From positions 116,110 through 180,109 of the forward strand of contig PBMG01000020.1 of assembly GCA_002722565.1 (NCBI GenBank): DNA of 64,000 nt. The letters run 5' to 3'. This document shows, one piece after another, positions 38,445 to 46,843 of the stretch; position 1 is the stretch's first letter; each line of letters opens with the position of its first letter. A model generated the notes under the pieces. The model was not told the DNA's origin. It searched no databases and saw only the letters and a list, made by a program, of their open reading frames with translations. The position numbers were made by a program, and so were the translations under genes. The DNA is from Acidimicrobiaceae bacterium (GTDB lineage Bacteria; Actinomycetota; Acidimicrobiia; Acidimicrobiales; Poriferisodalaceae).

Positions 38445-39359
38445 ATGGCTCTTGACGAAGCTGTTGAGGTCTTGGATCCAAGTTTCTATCGGCTAGTGAT
38501 TAATAACGCTCACGTCGAAAAGCTTTGGACCGGAGCCCGATGGGCTGAAGGGCCTGTTTATGTCCCTAGTGCGCGACATCTTGTGTTCTCAGATATCCCG
38601 AACGACAGGACATTGAGGTATGACGAAAGAACCGGCAATGTTGATGTCTTCGAAGCGCCAGCCTTTAATGCCAATGGGCATTGTCTTGATAATGAAGGGC
38701 GCATAGTAACTGCGGAGCATCGAGGCAGGGCCGTTAGCCGGATTGGCCACGATGGAGTGCGACAAGTGTTGGTCGATAATTACGGAGGAAAGAAACTCAA
38801 TTCTCCTAATGATGTGGTGGTCAAATCAGATGGAAGTATCTGGTTCACAGACCCCACGTACGGAATTGATAGCGACTACGAAGGCGATAGTGCTGAATCG
38901 GAAATTGGTGCGTCATATGTATACCGGTACAGCCCGGAAGGTGCTTTGGAGGTTGTAGTTCGGGACATGGTTCAGCCGAACGGGCTCGCGTTTTCTGCAG
39001 ATGAAAAAACTCTCTACGTAGCGGATACAGGTAGATCTCATTTAGGTGCTAAATGTCCCCCTGACATCAGAGCCTATTCAGTTGCTCCTGATGATATGAG
39101 CCTGGGCTCCTACTCGGTTTTTGCTACTTGCGGCGAGGGCGTTTTTGATGGATTTCGTGTCGATTGCGATGGAAACCTCTGGACTTCTGCTGGGGATGGT
39201 GTTCACTGCTATTCGTCAAATGGGGAGTTAATAGGGAAAATACGCATTCCGGAGGTAGTCGCCAATGTTGAATTTGGGGGGCTAAAGAGGAATCGTCTTT
39301 ATATATGCGGAACGACAAGCCTTTATTCAGTGTATTTAAATACTCGAGCTGCTCGATAA
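38445..39359 (+). CDS. SMP-30/gluconolactonase family hydrolase
   Basis: A six-bladed beta-propeller lactonase of 304 residues. Family motifs are WAEGPVYVPSARHLVFSDIP (with the metal-binding Glu), KLNSPNDVVVKSDGSIWFTDPTYG, and MVQPNGLAFSADEKTLYVADT, which provide the Asn and Asp metal ligands. It probably hydrolyses a sugar lactone such as gluconolactone. The ATG at 38445 follows a G-run ribosome binding site; an in-frame codon at 38427 is less likely. Confidence 0.9.
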   Translation: MALDEAVEVLDPSFYRLVINNAHVEKLWTGARWAEGPVYVPSARHLVFSDIPNDRTLRYDERTGNVDVFEAPAFNANGHCLDNEGRIVTAEHRGRAVSRIGHDGVRQVLVDNYGGKKLNSPNDVVVKSDGSIWFTDPTYGIDSDYEGDSAESEIGASYVYRYSPEGALEVVVRDMVQPNGLAFSADEKTLYVADTGRSHLGAKCPPDIRAYSVAPDDMSLGSYSVFATCGEGVFDGFRVDCDGNLWTSAGDGVHCYSSNGELIGKIRIPEVVANVEFGGLKRNRLYICGTTSLYSVYLNTRAAR

Positions 39360-39418
39360 GCGGTTAGCGATGAAATTGAACCCATTTCTGCGCGATGCTG
39401 TAGTCGGAGAAAGAAACT

Positions 39419-40666
39419 ATGACCACTGTTATCCCTGCACCAGATTCAAATAACGAATGGCGTCTTTCAACCCCGGGATCCTCGGGTTGGGAGCGATCGC
39501 CCCGCCCCGATGCGATGAACAAATATTTCATGGTGTCCACTGATGGGCATGCCCAGGAACCGAAAGATTTATGGGCTACCCGAATGGATGCCAAATATCA
39601 GGATCGTTTGCCTGGAGTCATCATCGGCATGAAGGGACAGAAATTTCAAAAGACTGAAGGTTTTCGTAACCCACTCAAGTTGAACAATATTCAGTTTGAA
39701 GGCCAAGACTTGCTCCGCAACAAAGCTGGCTACACACCAGAAGGTCGGCTGGCTGATCTGGCCGCGGACGGGACTGATGCCGAAGTTATATTCCCGAACA
39801 AGGGCTTGACGATGTGGGCCACGTCTGACCCTGAATTTAGTCATGCTATGTGCCATGTCTACAACGATTGGGCATGGGAAGTTTTTGGTCCTCACGGTGA
39901 TCAACTGCTGCCGATGGCGTGCATAGCACCCGCTGCCCTTGATGAAGCAATAGCTGAAATTCAGCGGTGTGCCGACCTGGGTTTTAAAGGATTGCAATTA
40001 CCAAGCAAGCCAATATGGGGTGCCCCAGATCATGAAGCTCTTAACTACAATCTGCGGGAGTTCGACCCACTATGGGCAGCTATTTCTGAAGTTGATCTAC
40101 CAGTCACTTTTCATATCTCCACCGGGAGAGATCCTCGTACCTCTCGTAGTCGAGGAGGCGCAGTAATTAATTACGCCGTTCATTCATTAGCTCAAAACAT
40201 CGAACCAATAGCTAATCTTTGTGCGTCTGGAGTAGCAGAGCAGTTTCCGAATTTGCGGTTTGGCAGCGTTGAAGCTGGCATTGGTTGGGTTCCATGGGCT
40301 TTGCAAGCAATGGACGAGGCTTATCTGAAACACCACTGGGCAGTCAGACCGAAGCTTGATTTGCTGCCAAGCGAATATTTTAAACGGCAAGGATTCGCTA
40401 CTTTCCAAGAAGACGCAGCGGGTCTTGATCTTGCACTCCGACACGACTTAGTTGGGAATTTCATGTGGGCCAATGATTATCCGCACCACGAAGGTTCCTG
40501 GCCGCACTCAGCGGAGGCAATCGAACGAACTATGGGTGAGTTAGATGACGCTAGCCGGGCACGCATTTTGGGATTGAACGCGGCCGAAGTATTCAGAATC
40601 CCTATTCCAGATCGTTACCTGGACCATCAAGACGCTCAGGAATGTGCTCGTCGCGTATCTTTATAA
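39419..40666 (+). CDS. Amidohydrolase family 2 (TIM-barrel metal-dependent hydrolase)
   Basis: A 415-residue amidohydrolase_2 protein. Near the N-terminus it has VSTDGHAQEPKDLW, where family members have a DxHxxE-like metal site. A central VTFHISTGRDPR gives the metal-binding His, and ANDYPHHEGSWPHS gives the conserved metal-binding Asp region. This subgroup includes decarboxylases and hydrolases of aromatic and polyketide-like compounds; the substrate here is unknown. Together with the SMP-30 gene it is inserted between rplI and dnaB. Confidence 0.85.
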   Translation: MTTVIPAPDSNNEWRLSTPGSSGWERSPRPDAMNKYFMVSTDGHAQEPKDLWATRMDAKYQDRLPGVIIGMKGQKFQKTEGFRNPLKLNNIQFEGQDLLRNKAGYTPEGRLADLAADGTDAEVIFPNKGLTMWATSDPEFSHAMCHVYNDWAWEVFGPHGDQLLPMACIAPAALDEAIAEIQRCADLGFKGLQLPSKPIWGAPDHEALNYNLREFDPLWAAISEVDLPVTFHISTGRDPRTSRSRGGAVINYAVHSLAQNIEPIANLCASGVAEQFPNLRFGSVEAGIGWVPWALQAMDEAYLKHHWAVRPKLDLLPSEYFKRQGFATFQEDAAGLDLALRHDLVGNFMWANDYPHHEGSWPHSAEAIERTMGELDDASRARILGLNAAEVFRIPIPDRYLDHQDAQECARRVSL

Positions 40667-40759
40667 ACGACCTATAGAGAGAATGTCACTTTTCGCGCGA
40701 ATTAGGGACCAAATCTGATTTGGACTTCACTAGACGTGGTTTGTTACATGTTTGTCATC

Positions 40760-40792
40760 TTCTGTGGATAACTAAAGTGGTTATCCACAGAA
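40760..40792. promoter_or_regulatory. Inverted pair of consensus DnaA boxes upstream of dnaB
   Basis: A perfect 13-base inverted repeat (arms 40760-40772 and 40780-40792, 7-base spacer) in which each arm contains a perfect DnaA box: TGTGGATAA at 40763-40771 and TTATCCACA at 40781-40789. It lies 68 bases before the likely dnaB start. There is no T-run, so a terminator role is less likely than DnaA binding. Confidence 0.75.
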
Positions 40793-40859
40793 AAAGGGGC
40801 ATAAATCCCCAGTGTCTGCCCCTAGTTCTACACATGGAATATCTGAGAAGCTAAGACCA

Positions 40860-42233
40860 ATGAGCAACGATCCCTCTTTCCCCTCGCCGCCATCAGGCTC
40901 GAATACCCGCGTACCGCCACATAACGTTGATGCTGAGGCATCGCTTCTAGGCGCAATGCTGCTGTCGCGCGACGCAATCGGACCAGCTGTTGAAACGCTA
41001 AGTGGTGACCAGTTCTATGTTCCAGCTCACGGTTACATTTTCGATGCCATTGCATCTTTGTACGGAGCCGGCGAGCCGGCTGACCCAGTTACTGTGGCTG
41101 AAGAACTGACCAGAGCAGATCTTCTAGATCAGGTTGGTGGACCTCAGCGGCTATTGGAGTTGCAGATGGCTACACCTGCCTCTTCGAATGCAGCCCGTTA
41201 CGCAACCATCGTTGAAGAGCATGCATTGCTGCGCCGACTTATTGGTGTGGCGGGAGACATTGTCGAGTTGGGGTATAGCCACCCAGAAGATGTAGTGAAA
41301 ACCGTTGATGAAGCGGAAGCCATGATGTTTCAGATAGCGGAACGTCGAGTAGTTGATAGCACTAAACCAATCCGTGAGTTACTTGATGCGAACCTTGATC
41401 GTCTAGAGGAGTTGTACGAAAAGGGAGATGCCATTACAGGCCTCCCTACCGGATACGTCGATTTTGACGAGCTTCTATCAGGGCTTCAACCAAGCAATTT
41501 AGTGATCGTAGGTGCTCGTCCTTCAATGGGTAAGACGGCATTCGGCTTAGGTATGGCGGCTAATGCAGCTTTGGAAGCTCAACGTCCTGTTTTGTTCTTC
41601 TCTCTAGAGATGGGACACCTCGAACTCACTCAGCGGATGTTGTGTTCGGATGCCAGAGTCGATTCTCAACGAATGCGTAACGGGAACCTCTCTGAGGATG
41701 ATTGGCCAAAGATAACAAGAGCAGTTGGAAAATTGGGGGAAGCTCCAATTTGGATTGACGACAATCCAAATTTGACAGTTATGGAAATCAGGGCAAAAGC
41801 GAGACGTCTTAAGAGCCGGTTAGGTGATCTCGGATTGATAGTGGTGGACTACCTGCAGTTGATGAGCGGCAGGGGAACTGCCGAAAATCGACAGGTCGAA
41901 GTCTCGGAAATGTCCAGAGGACTCAAAATTCTTGCCCGAGAGCTCGAAACTCCCATTGTGGCGCTGTCTCAACTCAGTCGAGCCTTAGAGTCCCGCACAG
42001 ACAAACGCCCGATGTTGGCCGATCTGCGCGAGTCTGGATCGATAGAGCAAGACGCGGACGTAGTTGCTTTCCTTTACCGCGATGAGGTTTATAACCCAGA
42101 ATCTCCAGACATAGGTTCAGCTGAAGTTATTGTTGCCAAGCACCGTAATGGTCCAACTGGAACTGTCCGACTTGCGTGGTTGAGCAACTACACAAGATTT
42201 GCAAATATGAGCCGATACCAGGACCAGGCGTAG
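40860..42233 (+). CDS. dnaB: Replicative DNA helicase DnaB
   Basis: The hexameric replicative helicase, 457 residues from the ATG at 40860, which has GAGAAG upstream; a GTG at 40812 would add 16 residues. The N-terminal domain begins PPHNVDAEASLLGAMLLS. In the RecA-like domain Walker A is GARPSMGKTAFGLG, Walker B is LIVVDYLQLM, and the arginine-finger region is KHRNGPTGT. No intein is present, in contrast to dnaB in some mycobacteria. It is separated from rpsF-rplI by two catabolic genes. Confidence 0.97.
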   Translation: MSNDPSFPSPPSGSNTRVPPHNVDAEASLLGAMLLSRDAIGPAVETLSGDQFYVPAHGYIFDAIASLYGAGEPADPVTVAEELTRADLLDQVGGPQRLLELQMATPASSNAARYATIVEEHALLRRLIGVAGDIVELGYSHPEDVVKTVDEAEAMMFQIAERRVVDSTKPIRELLDANLDRLEELYEKGDAITGLPTGYVDFDELLSGLQPSNLVIVGARPSMGKTAFGLGMAANAALEAQRPVLFFSLEMGHLELTQRMLCSDARVDSQRMRNGNLSEDDWPKITRAVGKLGEAPIWIDDNPNLTVMEIRAKARRLKSRLGDLGLIVVDYLQLMSGRGTAENRQVEVSEMSRGLKILARELETPIVALSQLSRALESRTDKRPMLADLRESGSIEQDADVVAFLYRDEVYNPESPDIGSAEVIVAKHRNGPTGTVRLAWLSNYTRFANMSRYQDQA

Positions 42234-42246
42234 GATCTAGCACTAG

Positions 42247-42453
42247 ATGTTTCTGGGTCCTGATCTTATTCCTTTCTTGATGCTTGCTCTTGGCGCCGCT
42301 CTTTTCGTTGGTAATGGGCTAGCTATGTTAAAACCTCGGCCGCAGCCCCGAAGCGAGAATGAACTTCAGAGAGCACCTGTCGGACGCAGTCTGCTGATGG
42401 TTGTCGTTGGTTTATTAGCTTCTATATGGGCGTTGGCGACACTTGTGGGGTGA
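42247..42453 (+). CDS. Small two-TM membrane protein
   Basis: A 68-residue protein with membrane helices at about 6-27 (DLIPFLMLALGAALFVGNGL) and 47-67 (RSLLMVVVGLLASIWALATL), joined by a basic, polar loop. It lies 13 bases after dnaB with an AGGA before the ATG, so it may be co-transcribed. No family was recognised. Confidence 0.6.
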   Translation: MFLGPDLIPFLMLALGAALFVGNGLAMLKPRPQPRSENELQRAPVGRSLLMVVVGLLASIWALATLVG

Positions 42454-42505
42454 GCCATTGTTCATTTGAAAATGTTGTGTGAAAGTTCGTTCTGTCAGGA
42501 AGAGT

Positions 42506-42579
42506 TGGAGCGGGTGACGGGAATCGAACCCGCGTTCTCAGCTTGGGAAGCTGACGTTCTACCATTGAACTACACCCGC
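42506..42579 (-). tRNA. tRNA-Gly (anticodon CCC) with encoded CCA
   Basis: The reverse strand folds with acceptor GCGGGTG/CACCCGC, D-arm TAGTTCAATGGTAGAAC, anticodon stem TCAGC/GCTGA around loop TTCCCAA (anticodon CCC), and T-arm GGTTCGATTCC. The discriminator is T, followed by an encoded CCA at 42508-42506. Confidence 0.94.
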
Positions 42580-42699
42580 AAATTGTTCAGTGAACCAGGC
42601 GAGAAGTGTAACGAGGAACTGGCTCAAGGTGCAGATCTCATGACGAAGCTTGTAATAGAAGTAATTGCTAATCGGAGTCGACGCTAGGCTGCTTTTCTC

Positions 42700-43263
42700 A
42701 TGATTCTCTCCGACCGGACAATCCGCGAGTTGTTGGCAGCGGGTCGAATCGTGATTGACCCATTAGACCAGCGAGATATTCAGCCTTCTTCAGTGGATCT
42801 CCATCTAGATAACAGATTTAGAGTCTTCTTGAATCACACGAGACGAGTCATCGACGTCAAGCAAGACCAGACTGAGCTGACAGAGGAAGTTGTGGTTGGC
42901 GAAGATGACGCGTTTGTGCTTCACCCAGGGGAATTCGCTTTGGGCTCAACTTTGGAACGGGTAGCTATTCCAGACGACCTGGTTGGTCGTATAGAGGGTA
43001 AATCTTCATTAGGTCGCCTTGGCTTGCTGATTCACACCACAGCGGGATTTGTCGACGCTGGATGGGATGGCCATCTCACTCTTGAGCTTTCCAACGTAGC
43101 GAATCTCCCAATTACCCTTTACCCCGGAATGAAAATTGGGCAAATTAGTTTTATCCAAATGACTACAGCCGCCGACGTTCCCTATGGTGCTTCTTCATTG
43201 GGCTCTAAATATCGAGGCCAACGTGGTCCCACTCCGAGCCGATTCCACGAGAATTTTGACTGA
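42700..43263 (+). CDS. dcd: dCTP deaminase
   Basis: A 187-residue homotrimeric deaminase that makes dUTP (or dUMP directly in bifunctional forms) for thymidylate synthesis. [20 protein letters not shown] and the catalytic-Glu segment GHLTLELSN are intact. The C-terminus [12 protein letters not shown] resembles the bifunctional dCTP deaminase/dUTP diphosphatase of actinobacteria. Confidence 0.96.
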   Translation: MILSDRTIRELLAAGRIVIDPLDQRDIQPSSVDLHLDNRFRVFLNHTRRVIDVKQDQTELTEEVVVGEDDAFVLHPGEFALGSTLERVAIPDDLVGRIEGKSSLGRLGLLIHTTAGFVDAGWDGHLTLELSNVANLPITLYPGMKIGQISFIQMTTAADVPYGASSLGSKYRGQRGPTPSRFHENFD

Positions 43264-43267
43264 AGTA

Positions 43268-45457
43268 TTAATCACTTCCAGCTGACTCTGACTCAGCTGT
43301 TTCTAGAGCTTCAATCAGGTGAATTGAAATATCTGCCACTTTGATTTGGTCGTCTTCAAATCCTTGACCCTTAACGCCATCATCAATCATGACGTAACAG
43401 AACGGACAAGCCGTGGCTATGCGACTGGCCCCCGTGTTGATGAGTTCCTCAGAACGTTCATCGTTTACCTTTGTCCCGATAGTTTCTTCCATCCACATCC
43501 GCGCGCCACCAGCTCCACAACACATTCCCTTATTGCCGTTTCGAGGGGCTTCAACTATCTCAACGCCACTGAGTTTCCCGATGACTTTGCGTGGAGACAT
43601 GTAAACATCGTTATGTCGACCTAAATAACAGGAGTCGTGATACACGATTCGTTCGTCTAGTCGTGCTTCGCTCAAATCTAGGGCGCCAGACTCAACTAGC
43701 TCTTCCAAGAACTGGGTGTGGTGCAGGACCTCCCACTCACCGCCATATTGAGGGTATTCATTCTTCAATGTGTTGAAGCAATGCGGACACTGAGTGACTA
43801 TTTTCCGGACACCCATCTCATTGAGGTTGTTGATGTTCTCGGTCGCCAACATTTGGAATAGGTATTCATTTCCCGAACGACGGGCGCTGTCTCCTGTGCA
43901 CATTTCTGATGGTCCAAGAATGGCGAAATCGACTCCAGCGCGGCGAAGTAATTTGGCTGTGGCTTCGGAAACTTTTTGGTTTTTGTCGTCGAAAGAGCCA
44001 GCACACCCAACCCAGTAGAGGTACTCATGGTCAAACGGATCTGATGGATCAACTACTTCGACGTCGATGTTCTCAGCCCAATCAGCGCGCTCACCGTTAT
44101 TCATATTCCAAGGGTTCGCGTTGTTTTCCATTCCTCTGAAGGCGCCCCCCAACTCGCTAGGGAAATCACTTTCCATGAGGGTTAGATAGCGACGCATATC
44201 CAAAATTTTGTCCAGAATTTCAATATTGACAGGACAGTTCTCGTCGCAGGCCTTGCAGGTTGTGCAAGCCCAGAGCTCTTCGTTGCTGATTCGTTCGAAA
44301 ATGTTATTTGCTTCGACTGTAATCTCAGCGTCGGTTCCTATTGGGGGAGAGACCTGCCCGTGTTCCCCGGTTGCCGCCATTACTTCGCCGGTTTTCAGCA
44401 CTATCTCACGCGGATCAAGAGGCTTTCCGGTGGCATGTGCAGGGCATACAGCGGTGCATCTGCCGCACATCGTGCAGCTATCGGTATCGAGTAGCTGTTT
44501 CCAGGTGAAATCCTCGATTACTGATGCCCCGATAGTTTCAATGTCTTCGGCTTCCATAAGGTTCGGCAGAGCTCTCATTGCGCCTTTAGGGCGCTCCCGA
44601 TCCTTCAGATACATGTTGAGCGGTGAAGTAAACATGTGACGGAGCATCGTCACAGGAAGCATGACCAGGAAAGCCATGAAGCAGAGGACGTGAGCAATCC
44701 ACATTGCTTGATGCCAGCCAGCTACAGCCCCTGCCTGGTCAATGAAGGCCGATAACGGATACCCGATAAATGACCATTGCTCGTAGGATGGCCGGCCTTC
44801 GACGGCTATCCGAAACGCTTCAGCGGCAAAGCCAGTAATCCCAAGTCCCAAGAGGACGCCAAGAATAAGTGCATGTTCAGGACGACTTTTAATCTTAATT
44901 CGATAGGGCTTCTGCACATAGCGGCGCACTATCGACCAGATCATTCCGACGGTAAACATCAAGCCCGCTAAGTCACCGACAAAACTAAATCCTTGATAAG
45001 TGCCACCATGTAAAAATTTTAAGCGTTCCGGTAGTTGGTGATCGATCTCCAGTGTTGTGGTGACAGCAAGTAAAACTAAGAACCCGTAGTACAACAGTGC
45101 GTGCATGACACCTGCCGCAGGGTCACGGAGGAGTGTCTGCATCATGACACCAGAGCGGTAGTCGCGGACACGCTTTTTAGCGTTGCTACTGTTGGTCGCT
45201 CTGCGGTCTGGTGCTCCTCGTTCCCAGTTTTTAACTCGCTGGGCAAAGTTCCAAGCCCCAAAAACTATGAGGAGTGGTGTTATTACATAAAAAGCCAGTT
45301 TAAGGGCCCCCGGAATATTGCCAAAGACCTCCCGATGAACAGCATTGTGGTTGTGGAATCCAAATACAGTCGCAGCGACTCCGGAAGCTGCAGTCACCGA
45401 CGCGAACGCAACTCCAACTGCGAGCGCGAGGTGATGCGGTTTTATTCGTGCTTTCAC
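43268..45457 (-). CDS. EtfD-like membrane Fe-S oxidoreductase (heterodisulfide reductase-related)
   Basis: A protein of about 729 residues from a GTG at 45457. The frame extends to 45616, but that part overlaps the divergent PII gene and its promoter and has no homology. The N-terminal ~350 residues hold about six membrane helices of the cytochrome-b/NarI type. Two [4Fe-4S] ferredoxin motifs follow (CTMCGRCTAVCP; CTTCKACDENCP), then two CCG domains (CAGSFD...CPHC; CYLGRH...CCGAGGARMW). This layout matches mycobacterial EtfD (Rv0338c), which passes electrons from ETF in beta-oxidation to the quinone pool. Confidence 0.85.
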   Translation of the reverse strand: MKARIKPHHLALAVGVAFASVTAASGVAATVFGFHNHNAVHREVFGNIPGALKLAFYVITPLLIVFGAWNFAQRVKNWERGAPDRRATNSSNAKKRVRDYRSGVMMQTLLRDPAAGVMHALLYYGFLVLLAVTTTLEIDHQLPERLKFLHGGTYQGFSFVGDLAGLMFTVGMIWSIVRRYVQKPYRIKIKSRPEHALILGVLLGLGITGFAAEAFRIAVEGRPSYEQWSFIGYPLSAFIDQAGAVAGWHQAMWIAHVLCFMAFLVMLPVTMLRHMFTSPLNMYLKDRERPKGAMRALPNLMEAEDIETIGASVIEDFTWKQLLDTDSCTMCGRCTAVCPAHATGKPLDPREIVLKTGEVMAATGEHGQVSPPIGTDAEITVEANNIFERISNEELWACTTCKACDENCPVNIEILDKILDMRRYLTLMESDFPSELGGAFRGMENNANPWNMNNGERADWAENIDVEVVDPSDPFDHEYLYWVGCAGSFDDKNQKVSEATAKLLRRAGVDFAILGPSEMCTGDSARRSGNEYLFQMLATENINNLNEMGVRKIVTQCPHCFNTLKNEYPQYGGEWEVLHHTQFLEELVESGALDLSEARLDERIVYHDSCYLGRHNDVYMSPRKVIGKLSGVEIVEAPRNGNKGMCCGAGGARMWMEETIGTKVNDERSEELINTGASRIATACPFCYVMIDDGVKGQGFEDDQIKVADISIHLIEALETAESESAGSD

Positions 45458-45580
45458 GTAGGTCAAGTTACCGGACGCTTGGGACACAAACGTTAATGAC
45501 TTAAATTGATTCTGGCGCTGGCCGTAGAAGGACTCACGTGACAAGGTTGTAAGACAGTAAGTGAATGAGGAGTTGCTCGG

Positions 45581-45922
45581 ATGGTTCGTCTGGTGACAGC
45601 GGTAATCAAACCTCACCGGTTAGAAGCGGTGGTCGAAGCGTTGCAAGATACCAACGTCCAGGGTCTTACTGCTTCTGAAGTCCGAGGTTTTGGTCGACAA
45701 GGTGGTCACACTGAGACCTACCGCGGGACTGAGTATCACGTGGACTTTATTCCCAAGGTCAGAGTTGAAATCTTGGTAGATGCCGCCGACACAGACCGTG
45801 TTGTGGATTGTCTAGTCGAAGCGGCTCGAACAGAGAAGATCGGCGATGGCAAAGTTTGGGTTACTGAGGTGGAAAGTGTTACTCGAATACGTACTGGTGA
45901 GCGTGGGGTTGATGCTTTATAG
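45581..45922 (+). CDS. Nitrogen regulatory PII protein
   Basis: A PII signal transducer of 113 residues. The T-loop GHTETYRGTEYHVDF carries a tyrosine (Tyr52) at the usual uridylylation/adenylylation position, and the ATP/2-oxoglutarate region IGDGKVWVTEVESVTRIRTGE is complete. AGGAG precedes the ATG. It stands alone, not beside amtB, glnA or glnD, so its partner is not visible. Confidence 0.93.
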   Translation: MVRLVTAVIKPHRLEAVVEALQDTNVQGLTASEVRGFGRQGGHTETYRGTEYHVDFIPKVRVEILVDAADTDRVVDCLVEAARTEKIGDGKVWVTEVESVTRIRTGERGVDAL

Positions 45923-45943
45923 CGATCTGAATTGATCGTGAAT

Positions 45944-46660
45944 CTAAGCTAAATATCGTTCGGATATAGGCATTGAGTTGACGGGGCTTAGGTCCGAGTT
46001 AAGTTCGTAAACAATGGGTGCCCCGGTGGGAATTTCGAGACCAGTGATCTCGTCTTCTGGTATGTCTTCTAGATGTTTGACCAAAGCTCTTAAGCTATTT
46101 CCGTGGGCCGCTATCAGAACGGTCGGGAATTCTTGTAGGTCCGACGCGAGCTCGTTTTGCCAATAAGGGATAAGTCGTTCGATTACGTCGGCCAAGCATT
46201 CCGTGGTCGGTAGAAGATCCTTTGGTACAGAGTTGTAGCGACCGTCAGTATTTGGGTTGTAGGGATGATCGGGCACCATCGCAGGTGGCGCTATTGAATA
46301 GCTACGACGCCATTCTCGTACCTTCTCATCGCCGTGAAGATCGACGGTTTCTTGTTTATTCAAACCGGTCAGACCCCCATAGTGACGTTCGTTGAGTCGC
46401 CAACTCCTGCGAACAGGAATCCAGAGTTGGTCGCAGGCTGAGAGGGCCAAATTCGCAGTCAAAATGGCTCGTGTTTGGAGCGAAGTGTGGACAACATCTG
46501 GTTTTATTCCTGATGACAGTAAAAGGGTTCCGGCAGCATTGGCCTCCTCGACCCCTTTTTCGGTTAATCCGACATCGAACCAACCAGTAAATCTATTTTC
46601 GAGATTCCACTGACTTTGACCGTGTCGAAGAAGAACCAGGCGAGAAGCCTTTTTGACCAT
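45944..46660 (-). CDS. gpmA: 2,3-bisphosphoglycerate-dependent phosphoglycerate mutase
   Basis: A glycolytic enzyme of 238 residues from the ATG at 46660; an in-frame extension to 46693 is less likely. The phospho-histidine motif is LVLLRHGQSQWNLENRFTGW, the catalytic Glu lies in RLNERHYGGLTGLNK, and the second His lies in IAAHGNSLRALVKHLE. Its stop faces the PII stop, 21 bases away. Confidence 0.95.
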   Translation of the reverse strand: MVKKASRLVLLRHGQSQWNLENRFTGWFDVGLTEKGVEEANAAGTLLLSSGIKPDVVHTSLQTRAILTANLALSACDQLWIPVRRSWRLNERHYGGLTGLNKQETVDLHGDEKVREWRRSYSIAPPAMVPDHPYNPNTDGRYNSVPKDLLPTTECLADVIERLIPYWQNELASDLQEFPTVLIAAHGNSLRALVKHLEDIPEDEITGLEIPTGAPIVYELNSDLSPVNSMPISERYLA

Positions 46661-46709
46661 GATTTGAACCTTAGCCGCACCTACATGCCGCATCCAGGCT
46701 AAGAATCTT

Positions 46710-46738
46710 AGTATAAAAGTTGTAAATGAGGCACTTAA
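46710..46738 (-). promoter_or_regulatory. Possible gpmA promoter
   Basis: On the minus strand TTAAGT (46738-46733) and TATACT (46715-46710) are spaced by 17 bases, about 50 bases before the gpmA ATG. The -10 is good and the -35 is poor. Confidence 0.35.
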
Positions 46739-46843
46739 GTTTTATGATGGTACATCCTCGAATGAGAAGCTAGCTCTAGTACCGCTAGATCTTGGGCTGT
46801 TCGAAGTATTACCTGACCAAAATCCCAGAACCAGGAGACACGG

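Noticed and set aside
42466..42687. Plus-strand ORF of 73 codons with segment ERVTGIEPAFSAWEADVLPL
   Set aside because: It is the antisense translation of tRNA-Gly, the same artefact type.
44208..44639. Plus-strand ORF of 143 codons rich in Ser
   Set aside because: It is antisense to the ferredoxin domain of the EtfD-like gene, whose cysteine motifs are unambiguous.
45101..45496. Plus-strand ORF of 131 codons
   Set aside because: It lies antisense to the membrane domain of the EtfD-like gene, and its composition and lack of motifs mark it as a shadow frame.
45458..45616. N-terminal extension of the EtfD-like protein by 53 residues
   Set aside because: It crosses the divergent promoter region and the start of the PII gene, and is polar with no family similarity; the membrane domain begins after the GTG at 45457.
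46661..46843. Search for an HspR (HAIR) operator before dnaK
   Set aside because: No CTTGAGT-N7-ACTCAAG repeat or CIRCE element was seen in the gap, so no operator is annotated despite hspR in the operon.
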